Origin: DASPRM01 sp035319065
Lineage (GTDB): Bacteria > Acidobacteriota > Terriglobia > Terriglobales > Acidobacteriaceae
Direction of reading: 5' to 3'
Length of the DNA stretch: 34,007 bases
NCBI GenBank assembly: GCA_035319065.1
Contig: DATHDM010000329.1
Coordinates: 1 to 34,007, forward strand
Positions 7,818 through 15,998 of the stretch are shown piece by piece (position 1 is the first letter of the stretch; the number at the start of each line of letters is the position of its first letter). Both the position numbers and the translations under genes were made by a program. The notes under the pieces were generated by a model. The model was given only the letters and a program-made list of their open reading frames with translations, had not been told where the DNA came from and did no database searches.

Positions 7818-10726
7818 ATGCTGTTGATAACACCGCGCTTGTGGCAAGTCAACCGCGCCTGCACCTGCGGGTTGCTGATCGTCCTGTTTGGGGTCGCGGC
7901 GTTCGGCCTGGGCCAACCGCAGTATGTCGAGAGTACCTGCTCCGCGGGGAGCTTCCCGGTGGCGAACTCGCAGCAACTCGCCGCCGTCTACGTGGATTCC
8001 AAAGACTATCCTGGAGTAATGCGTGCGGCCCATGACCTGGCGCTGGACGTCGAGCGCGTCACCGGCCGTCGGCCTGAATTGCTGAATGCGCCAGGGCAGG
8101 CGGGGAGCCCGGCGATTATCGTCGGGACAATCGGGATGAGCGCGCTCGTCGATGGGTTGATCTCGGCGAAGAAGATCGATGCCGCCGCGGTTGCGGGTCA
8201 CTGGGAATCGTTTCTGATTGAGGTGGTGGCCGATCCCCTGCCCGGCGTGAAGCGGCGCTGGTCATCGCGGGAAGCGACAAGCGCGGCACGATCTACGGCA
8301 TCTACGACCTCTCCGAACAGATGGGAGTGTCGCCCTGGTACTGGTGGGCGGACGTCCCGGTGCGGCGCCGCGAGGTGCTTTGCGTCAGGCCTGGAAGATA
8401 TGTGCAGGCGGAGCCGGCGGTCCGCTACCGCGGGATTTTCCTGAACGACGAGGCGCCGTCGCTGACCGGCTGGGTCAACGAAAAGTTTGGCGGCTACAAC
8501 CATCGCTTCTATGAACACGTATTCGAGCTGCTGCTGCGGCTGAAGGCGAACTACCTGTGGCCGGCGATGTGGAACAGCGCGTTCAACGAAGACGACCCGC
8601 TCAATCCCCGGCTGGCCGACGAGTACGGCATCGTGATGGGCACCTCCCACCATGAGCCGATGTTGCGGGCGCAGCAGGAGTGGAAGCGACATGGCAGCGG
8701 CCCCTGGGAATACGCGACCAACGGCGAGGTCTTGCGGCGCTTCTGGGATGAAGGCATCGAGCGTAACAAGAGCTACGAGAGCATCATCACGCTGGGAATG
8801 CGCGGGGACGGGGACAAGCCCATGTCGCCTACCGCTGACTTCGCTCTGCTGGAGCGGATTGTTCACGATCAACGGGAGATCCTCGCCAGGCGCATGAACC
8901 CGGATCCGGCTGCTGTGCCGCAAGACTGGGCGCTGTACAAGGAGGTGCAGGAATACTACGAGAAAGGCATGCGGGTTCCGGACGACGTGACCCTGCTCTG
9001 GTCGGATGACAATTGGGGCAATTTGCGCCGCCTGCCTGCACCGGACGAGCGTTCGCGGGCAGGGGGAGCCGGCATCTACTACCATTTTGACTATGTGGGC
9101 GGGCCACGCTCCTACAAGTGGCTGAACACAATCCCCATCACGAAGGTCCAGGAGCAGATGAACCTGGCCTACCACCATGGGGCAAACCGCATATGGATCG
9201 TGAACGTCGGCGATCTTAAGCCGATGGAATTCCCCATGGAGTTTTTCCTGACCAAGGCGTGGAATCCCGAGCGGTGGCCCAGCACGAAGGTCGTGGAGTT
9301 CGGCAGATTGTGGGCGGAGCGTGAATTTGGGCCGCCACACGCCGCGGAGATTGCCGCGATCGTGGCCCGGTACACGCAATACAACAGCCGCCGCAAGCCT
9401 GAACTGCTGGAACCGGACACCTTCAGCCTTGTGGACTACCAGGAGGCGGACCGGGTGTGGCGGGAGTGGGAGACGATCACGCAGAAGGCGGAGATGATCT
9501 ACCAGCGGGTCCCACCGAAGGCTCGCGATGCCTTCTTCCAGCTGGTCCTGTATCCGACCAAGGCATCGGCGCAGGTGGTGCAGCTCTATATCGCGGCGGG
9601 CAAGAACCGTCTCTACGCCAGCCAGGGCCGCGCGAGCGCGAATGACTGGGCGGACGAAACCCGAGCTCTCTTCCGGAAGGATCAAGAGCTATCCCGCTAC
9701 TACAACCAGACCCTGACGGGCGGGAAGTGGGACCACATGATGGATCAGACGCACATCGGCTACACGTACTGGAACCAGCCGCCGGAAAACAAAATGCCGG
9801 AGGTGACCGAGCTTCGGCTGCCGGAAGCGGGGGCACTCGGGGTGGCGTTGGAGGGGTCGGCGGCGGCCTGGCCGGGGCCGCCGAGTGAGCCGGCGCTTCC
9901 CGTGTTCGACGCGTTCAACCGGCAGCGCCGTTATATCGACGTGTTCAACCGCGGACGGGGGAAGCTCGAATACAGGGCAAGAGCCGATTGCCCCTGGGTG
10001 CAGCTGAGTGCGAGCCAGGGAAGCATCGAGAAGGATCAGCGCCTGTGGGTAAGGCTCGACTGGGCGCGGTTTCCGCAGGGTTCGACGACGGCGCATGTCA
10101 CGATCAGGGGACCGGACGACAGTAAGGTCGTGATCCGGGTGAATGCCTTTAATCCCGCGCAGCCGCGGCGAAATTCGCTTAATGGCTTTGTTGAGGCGGA
10201 GGGCTACGTGTCGATCGAGGCGGAACATTATTCCAGGCGAGTCAACGGGGCCGCGGCGCGGTGGGAGAGGCTCGATAACTTCGGCCGGACGCTGTCGGCA
10301 ATGACGCTCGTGCCCGTGACCGCGGCCAGCGCCATGCCCGCAGAGAACTCCGCGCGGCTCGAATATCGCATGTACGTGTTCACTCCCGGCGAGTTGGAGG
10401 TGGAAACGATCCTTGCGCCCACGCTGAACTTTGTTCCCGGGCGGGGGCTGCGCTATGCCATCTCGTGGGACGATGACGCCCCGCAGGTGGTGGACGCACT
10501 GGAGCACAACTCGCAGCGCGACTGGGAAGAGACTGTGAAGGACGGGGTTAGGAAGGTAAGAACGCGAACATCCGCCGTGAGCGCGGGATACCACACGCTG
10601 AAGGTCTGGATGGTGGATCCCGGGGTGGTGCTGGAGAAGGTGGTGATCAACACGGGCGGAGTCAAGCCCAGCTATCTTGGCCCGCCGGAAAGCTGCCGGA
10701 GCCAGCCAGGAGATGGAAGGCAGTGA
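7818..10726 (+). CDS. GH115 alpha-glucuronidase, secreted, broken by an apparent one-base deletion near 8255
   Basis: GH115 enzymes remove glucuronic acid from internal as well as terminal xylose units of glucuronoxylan. The coding sequence lies in two frames: 7818 to about 8255 (signal peptide with hydrophobic core CGLLIVLFGVAAFGLG, then the N-terminal domain ending PLPGVKR), and about 8255 to 10726. Joining them at a shared G restores ALVIAGSDKRGTIYGIYDLS running directly into EQMGVSPWYWWADVP, a typical GH115 block. The joined product is about 969 residues, normal for the family. Downstream motifs are intact: RYRGIFLNDEAP, LRLKANYLWPAMWNSAF, GTSHHEPM, WSDDNWGN, YYHFDYVGGPRSYKWLN and a C-terminal beta-rich domain. 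Without repair the first frame ends at 8444 and the second would start late (8321) without signal peptide. A sequencing or assembly error (GGG read as GG) or a young mutation would both explain this. Confidence 0.9.
8250..8260 (+). other. Frameshift site in GH115 gene
   Basis: The first frame reads Val-Lys-Arg with codons ending at 8255; the second frame starts with GCG (Ala) at 8255, sharing that G. One extra G after 8255 would give a continuous frame with family-like sequence on both sides. No slippery heptamer of the known programmed type is visible here. Confidence 0.8.
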
Positions 10727-10743
10727 GCGTGCATTTTGTATTG

Positions 10744-13422
10744 CTAGTCGGGTAAGGCGGCTTCGCCAACAATGGTGAACTTCGTTTTTGCGCCGCTGGG
10801 GCGGGGCAGGCCGGCGCGGACGAGCGGCTGGCCTCCTCCCATCCATACCTGGACCTCGCCGGGAACGATGCGGCGCTTCCCTGCTTCGTCCACGATACTC
10901 AGCAGGCGGTTATCGAGCGCAAATGTAACCTTGGTTTTCTTTCCCGCAGCGAGATGAACGCGCCGGAAGCCAGCCAGTGCACGCAGAGGAGCACCCGGCA
11001 CTCCCGGAGGGGTCAGGTAAAGCTCGACAACTTCATCGCCCGGCACGTGGCCCTTGTTGGAGACATCAACGGAGATCGTGACCGTGCTGCCAGCCGGGAC
11101 GCGGGCGTGATCCACGCGCAGATGCGCGTAAGCAAACGAGGTGTAGCTCAGACCGAAGCCAAAAGGATAGAGAGGCTCTCCGTCAAAATAGCGATAGGTG
11201 CGCCGGGCCATGGAGTAGTCATCGAAGGGAGGCACCTGGTCCAGCGACCGGTAGAAGGTAACCGGCAAGCGGCCGGCGGGGCTGAAATCGCCCGCCAGCA
11301 CTTCCGCGATCGCCGTGCCGCCCTCCTCTCCCGGATACCACGCCTCGAGGATGGCGGGAAGTTTTTCGTCCGCCCAATTTACCGCCAGCGCGCTGCCGTT
11401 CATCAGGACAAGGATGATGGGCTTTCCCAGAGCGTAGATGCGCTCCAGGAACTCCTGTTGGGGCGAAGGCAGATCGATGCGCGTGCGGTCGCCACCGATG
11501 AAGCCCTCGGCATCAACCCGCATCTCTTCCCCTTCGATGCGCGGCGAGAGACCGAGCGCCATGATGACCAGATCAGCGGAGCCAGCGGCTTCCAAGGCTT
11601 GCTGTTCGGCTTCGCCCAGCCGGCTCCAGATCAGGCGCGCTTCTGCGGCGCGCACCAGTTGGTAGTACTCAATTTTCAGCGAATAGACGTGGTTGCCCTC
11701 CAGGTGCAGCTTGCGGGTAAGGGTGGAGGCAGGACGATGAGCGGACCAATCTTCCACCAGCAGCTTGCCATCGAGCCACACGCGGTAGCCGTCCTCACCG
11801 GTGAAGCCCAGCAGGTAGTCCCCGTTCTGCGGAGGGACGAGCACGCCGCTCCAGCGCACCGAGAAATTCTTCGTCAGTTCTTCTGTGATGCCGGTGTAGC
11901 CCCAGGCGAAGTCGATCGCGGGATCGACGCGCGTCAGGAACGGGCTGCCGGTGAAATCCAGATTGGTGAAGTATTCCGCGTTGAGGCCGTGCTGGGTGCG
12001 TCCCGAGTCGGTGTAGAGCGCCTCGGGCGGAACCGGGCCGGTGGCCGGACCGGTAAGACCGACACCAGGAGCATAGATCACGTTGGCTTTAGGAAAGCGC
12101 TTGCGAAGTCCGGCCAGCAAGGTGACCGGGCGCGAGGGAGTTCCGTTGTAGTTGCCGACCAGAGCGTCCAGGCTGTCGGCATTCGGACCAACTAAAGCAA
12201 TGGTTGAATATTCCTTCTTTAGAGGGAGGAAATGATTGGTGTTTTTGAGCAGGACGATCGACTCGCGCGCAGCAATGCGCGCCAGCTCGCGATGAGCCTC
12301 GGTGTCGTTGTCCGAGGCAGGAATTCGCGCATAGGGCACGGTAGCGGGATCGGCAAACATTCCCAGGCGGAAGCGAGCGACAAACAGGCGGCGCAGGGCC
12401 TGGTCGAGGACGGCTTCCGGCAGCAAGCCCTGCTGCACCGCCTTCTCCAGCCCGTCCTTTTCGAAATGGACGCGGTCCTGCGGAGGAACTCCACAGACCA
12501 GGTCGGTTCCAGCCTTGAAGGCATCGGCCGCCGCCTGCTCGATGGTGGCGGTAAAGTGGTGGTGCAGGGCGATGTCGGCGATGGCGCCGCAGTCGGAGAC
12601 GACGTAGCCCTGGAAATGCCAGTCGCTGCGCAGGTGCGTTTCGAGCAACTCCCGGTTGGCACAGGCGGGCTGGCCGTTGAGCGAATTGTAGGCACACATG
12701 ACGGATGCGACTTTGCCCTCAAGAACGGTGGCGCGAAACGCGGGCAGGTAGGTGTCCTCCATATCGTGGCGCGATGCTTTGACATCGACGCTGTGGCGGG
12801 TGAGCTCCGGGCCGCTGTGAACAGCGAAGTGCTTCGAGGTGGCGGCGGTCTTGAGGTAGCTGGGGTCGTTGCCCTGCAAGCCGGCGACGAAGGCAATGCC
12901 AAGGCGCGAGGTCAGGTAGGGATCTTCCCCGTAAGTCTCCTGACCGCGCCCCCAGCGCGGGTCGCGGAAAATGTTGATGTTCGGCGACCAGACGGTGAGG
13001 CCGCGGTACCAGTCGCTGGAGCCGTCGGGGTGAAGCTTTTCGTGGTATTTGGCGCGAAATTCGTCGCTGATGACATCGGCAACCTTGTGCACCAGGGGTT
13101 CGTCGAAGGTGGCCGCGAGAGCGATAGCCTGCGGAAACACCGTGGCGTAACCGGCGCGCGCCACGCCGTGCAGACCTTCATTCCACCAGTCGTACTGGGG
13201 AACCCCGAGGCGAGAGATCGCGTCGGCGGTGTGGGCAAGCTGCGACACTTTTTCGTGCAGGGTCATGCGCGACACCAGGTCATTGGCCCGCAGTTCGAAC
13301 GACAGGACCGGGTCGGTATACGCCGGGTGGTCTTGCGCCGGGGCGGACAGGGAGAGGAGAAACATTGCGAGGACAAGCGGCATCGTTCTTGCGTTCATCA
13401 ATTCAACCATGCAGAGATCCAT
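10744..13422 (-). CDS. GH3 beta-xylosidase/beta-glucosidase with PA14-like insert, secreted
   Basis: An 892-residue GH3 exo-glycosidase, most likely a beta-xylosidase given its operon. Order: signal peptide (hydrophobic core LVLAMFLLSLSAPAQ, residues 15-30), GH3 N-terminal barrel with WWNEGLHGVA and DPRWGRGQETYGEDP, nucleophile D277 in VVSDCGA, C-terminal domain with GPNADSLDALVGNYNG, a PA14-like carbohydrate-binding insert at about 480-620 (LNAEYFTNLDF, WSGVLVPPQNGDYLLGFTGEDGYRVW), the rest of the GH3 C-domain, and a fibronectin-III-like end. The convergent GH115 gene ends 17 bases away. Start at 13422 is the longest; ATGs at 13410 and 13398 are alternatives and all keep the signal peptide. 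Last gene of the minus operon that begins at 18371. Specificity (xylose versus glucose) is inferred from context. Confidence 0.92.
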   Translation of the reverse strand: MDLCMVELMNARTMPLVLAMFLLSLSAPAQDHPAYTDPVLSFELRANDLVSRMTLHEKVSQLAHTADAISRLGVPQYDWWNEGLHGVARAGYATVFPQAIALAATFDEPLVHKVADVISDEFRAKYHEKLHPDGSSDWYRGLTVWSPNINIFRDPRWGRGQETYGEDPYLTSRLGIAFVAGLQGNDPSYLKTAATSKHFAVHSGPELTRHSVDVKASRHDMEDTYLPAFRATVLEGKVASVMCAYNSLNGQPACANRELLETHLRSDWHFQGYVVSDCGAIADIALHHHFTATIEQAAADAFKAGTDLVCGVPPQDRVHFEKDGLEKAVQQGLLPEAVLDQALRRLFVARFRLGMFADPATVPYARIPASDNDTEAHRELARIAARESIVLLKNTNHFLPLKKEYSTIALVGPNADSLDALVGNYNGTPSRPVTLLAGLRKRFPKANVIYAPGVGLTGPATGPVPPEALYTDSGRTQHGLNAEYFTNLDFTGSPFLTRVDPAIDFAWGYTGITEELTKNFSVRWSGVLVPPQNGDYLLGFTGEDGYRVWLDGKLLVEDWSAHRPASTLTRKLHLEGNHVYSLKIEYYQLVRAAEARLIWSRLGEAEQQALEAAGSADLVIMALGLSPRIEGEEMRVDAEGFIGGDRTRIDLPSPQQEFLERIYALGKPIILVLMNGSALAVNWADEKLPAILEAWYPGEEGGTAIAEVLAGDFSPAGRLPVTFYRSLDQVPPFDDYSMARRTYRYFDGEPLYPFGFGLSYTSFAYAHLRVDHARVPAGSTVTISVDVSNKGHVPGDEVVELYLTPPGVPGAPLRALAGFRRVHLAAGKKTKVTFALDNRLLSIVDEAGKRRIVPGEVQVWMGGGQPLVRAGLPRPSGAKTKFTIVGEAALPD

Positions 13423-13462
13423 CGTTGCTTGCTGCGCTCAGGGCTGACTCGGTCAGTGGCTC

Positions 13463-14584
13463 CTACTTCCCAGCTTCTTCCCGAGCGACGCTGATCACGG
13501 CCTGAAAAGCCGGCTTGGGCGAGCCCGCGCGATCGAACAGGAGCGGGTAGCTGGTTCTTCCCTTCACCGGCCAATTGTTGAGCCAGGAGTCCTTGTCGGT
13601 CACGCCCCAAAAGGTAACGCGGGCAATGGCGCCGCGATGCTTGAGAAATACGCGAAACAGGTCTGCATAGCGGCGGGCCAGAGCTTGCTGCACCGCCTCC
13701 GGAAGACCGCTCGTATAGGGATTGAGCTTCTCCTGCAACTCGACGTTGAGGGTGACATCGGCACTCTGGCCGCGGGCGGCGCGCGGCAGGACGTCAATGT
13801 CGAGCTCGGTGATGTTGACCTTCACACCAAGGGCGGCGAAGGCGGCGATGGTCGCGTCCTGCTGCTCGAGGGAGGGCCAGTCCAGGCGGTCGTGGCCTTG
13901 CAGGCCGATGGCAGCGATGGGGATCCCCTGCGCCTGCAGTCGCGCAATCAGACGAAGAGCACCACCGCGCTTGGGCTCGTTTTCCAGAGAGTAGTCGTTG
14001 TAGTAGAGCTCGGCTTCGGGATCGGCTTCGTGCGCATACTGAAACGCCTTCTCGATGTAGTCTTCGCCGATGATCTTCAGCCAGGGAGTCTGGCGCATAG
14101 CGCCGTCGTCGGCGATGGCCTCGTTGACCACATCCCAACCTTGGATCCGGCCCTTATAGCGGCCCACAACTTTGTAGATGTGGGCGCGCATGCGTTCGAG
14201 CAGGGCCTGGCGCGTGAGGGGATTGCCCTTGTCGTCCTGAAAGACCCACGCCGGAGTCTGGTTATGCCAGACCAGGGTGTGTCCAATGAGGAACATGTGG
14301 TTGGCCTCGCCGAAGGAAACATAGTGATCGGAGGCATCGAAGTCGTAGGTCTCAGCCTGAGGATGAACCAGCTCCCACTTCAAAACGTTCTCCGGAGTGA
14401 TGGAGTTGAATTGCCGTTTGATCAGGGCCACGCCGCCGGAATCCTGTTCGTAGATCTGCGCGCGATTGATGGCCGCACCGATGCGAAAGGAGCCGCTGAA
14501 GGCGTCCTTCAGATTGGTTTGCGCATGCGCAGCGGTGAGAAGGCCCGCCAGCAGCACGTCGACGATCAGAAGGTTCACGCGCAT
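13463..14584 (-). CDS. GH10 endo-1,4-beta-xylanase, secreted
   Basis: Cuts the beta-1,4-xylan backbone internally. The 373-residue protein has a signal peptide (MRVNLLIVDVLLAGLLTAAHA) followed by a single GH10 barrel: IGAAINR, FNSITPENVLKWE, GHTLVWHNQTPAW, the acid/base E155 in GWDVVNEA, YYNDYSLE, IGLQGHD, the nucleophile E260 in ITELDID, and TFWGVTDKDSW. No binding module is attached, so it is a minimal catalytic domain. The open frame runs upstream to 14914 inside the transporter gene, but the signal peptide fixes the ATG at 14584, 11 bases after the transporter stop. GH3 follows 40 bases downstream, consistent with cotranscription. Confidence 0.96.
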   Translation of the reverse strand: MRVNLLIVDVLLAGLLTAAHAQTNLKDAFSGSFRIGAAINRAQIYEQDSGGVALIKRQFNSITPENVLKWELVHPQAETYDFDASDHYVSFGEANHMFLIGHTLVWHNQTPAWVFQDDKGNPLTRQALLERMRAHIYKVVGRYKGRIQGWDVVNEAIADDGAMRQTPWLKIIGEDYIEKAFQYAHEADPEAELYYNDYSLENEPKRGGALRLIARLQAQGIPIAAIGLQGHDRLDWPSLEQQDATIAAFAALGVKVNITELDIDVLPRAARGQSADVTLNVELQEKLNPYTSGLPEAVQQALARRYADLFRVFLKHRGAIARVTFWGVTDKDSWLNNWPVKGRTSYPLLFDRAGSPKPAFQAVISVAREEAGK

Positions 14585-14595
14585 AGTCGGGCTCG

Positions 14596-15975
14596 TCAAG
14601 AAGGGGCCAAAGCGCCCGGTGCGGCGTATTTCTTGCGACGCTCGTCCAGTTCTTGGGTGATTTGAATTTCCATGCGCTTGTCGATGGAGTAGAACCACAA
14701 ACACAGGATGCAGAGGGCGAAGGTGATGGCGGGGAAGATGCTCATGGTCAGGCGAATCCCCAGCAGGGCCGTGGCGGTCTGGGGCACATTGGGAACGTAG
14801 CCGTAGGCCGCGAGCACGTATCCGGCGATGGCGCCGCCGAAGCCGAGGCCGGCCTTGAGGCCGAAAACGATGGCCGAGAACACAATCCCGGTTGCCCTGC
14901 GTCCGGTTCGCCATTCCGAAAAGTCGGCGACGTCGGCCATCATCGCCCAGAGTAAGGGGATGGTGAAGCCGTAGAAGAACTGGCGAAGCATTTCGCAGGC
15001 AAAGATCGCGACGATCGCGGTGGGGGGCAGGAAAACGAAGGCCGCGGTGAAGACGGTAGTCAGCACCAGACCGCCGACGAAGACGTTGCGCTTCCCGTAA
15101 CGAACCGCGAGGCCCTTGGAGAAAAAGATGCCGATGATGGTGGATGTGGTCCCGAGGACGTTAAACAGGCTGAACAGGCTTTCACGATTGATGTAGTACT
15201 TGAAGTAATAAAGGACGACGGCGCCTCGCATCGACAGGGTGATGAACAAGACCACGGTAAGGGCAAACATGGCCATCCAGGGCCCGTTCTTCACCAGATC
15301 GCGAAAATGCTGCGCAATCGAAGAATGCTGACCGGGTGTGGGCTGTATGCGTTCCCTGGTGGAGGCAAAGGTGATGAAGAAGAACACCACGGCGAGCGCG
15401 GAGAATATGCCCATGGTGACCTGATAGCCTTTGGCGCTGTTCCCGTGCCCAAAATAATTCACCATGGGCAGCGCCAATCCCTGGATCACCAATTGCGCGA
15501 GCATGGCGAAGACGAAGCGGTAGGAGGACAAGCTGGTGCGTTCGGCGAGGTCGCCCGTCATCACCCCGCTCAACGCCGAGTAGGGCAGGTTGTTGGCGGA
15601 ATAAACCATCATCAGCACGATGTAGGTGACGTAGGCGTATGCCAGCTTCCCAGCCGGACCAAAAGGCGGGGTGGTGAAGGTGAGAAGGCCCATGATCCCG
15701 AACGGCACCGCCGTCCACAGGATCCAAGGACGGAATTTGCCCCAGCGCGTGTGGGTGGAGTCGGCGATGGCGCCCATGATGGGGTCGAAGATGGCGTCCC
15801 AGAACCTGACCACGAGAAACAGCGTGCCGGCGGCGGTGGCCGCGATGCCAAACGTGTCGGTGTAGAAGGCCAGCTGGAACATGATCATGGTCTGGAAGAT
15901 GAAGTTGGCCGCGGTGTCGCCCAGGGCATACCCAACTTTTTCCCGCCAGGAGAGGGTGTGCGTTTTGTCAGCCAT
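14596..15975 (-). CDS. GPH-family glycoside-pentoside-hexuronide:cation symporter (MelB/XynP-like)
   Basis: A 459-residue, 12-helix inner-membrane transporter. N-terminal landmarks of the GPH family are clear: SWREKVGYALGDTAANFIFQ, LAFYTDTFGI, LFLVVRFWDAIFDPIMG, ADSTHTRWGKFRPWILW and YSANNLPYSALSGVMT. Family members import melibiose, xylosides or glucuronides with H+ or Na+. Here the setting (xylanase and two GH3 genes in the same operon) argues for xylobiose or other short xylo-oligosaccharides. ATG at 15975 with GAGG six bases before it; 23 bases downstream of the signal-less GH3, which could hydrolyse the imported sugar. Confidence 0.94.
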   Translation of the reverse strand: MADKTHTLSWREKVGYALGDTAANFIFQTMIMFQLAFYTDTFGIAATAAGTLFLVVRFWDAIFDPIMGAIADSTHTRWGKFRPWILWTAVPFGIMGLLTFTTPPFGPAGKLAYAYVTYIVLMMVYSANNLPYSALSGVMTGDLAERTSLSSYRFVFAMLAQLVIQGLALPMVNYFGHGNSAKGYQVTMGIFSALAVVFFFITFASTRERIQPTPGQHSSIAQHFRDLVKNGPWMAMFALTVVLFITLSMRGAVVLYYFKYYINRESLFSLFNVLGTTSTIIGIFFSKGLAVRYGKRNVFVGGLVLTTVFTAAFVFLPPTAIVAIFACEMLRQFFYGFTIPLLWAMMADVADFSEWRTGRRATGIVFSAIVFGLKAGLGFGGAIAGYVLAAYGYVPNVPQTATALLGIRLTMSIFPAITFALCILCLWFYSIDKRMEIQITQELDERRKKYAAPGALAPS

Positions 15976-15998
15976 GAGGGGCCTCGATTGTGAGCGGA

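Noticed and set aside
8198..9685. 495-codon minus-strand open frame opposite GH115
   Set aside because: Shadow frame; the plus strand shows conserved GH115 sequence through the whole region.
8321..10726. GH115 starting cleanly at 8321 as an intact shorter gene
   Set aside because: Family-like sequence continues upstream of 8321 in the same frame to about 8255 and then in the other frame back to a signal peptide, so a frameshift explains the data better.
10954..13494. Two long plus-strand frames (413 and 420 codons) opposite the secreted GH3
   Set aside because: No recognisable motifs and fully antisense to a complete GH3 enzyme.
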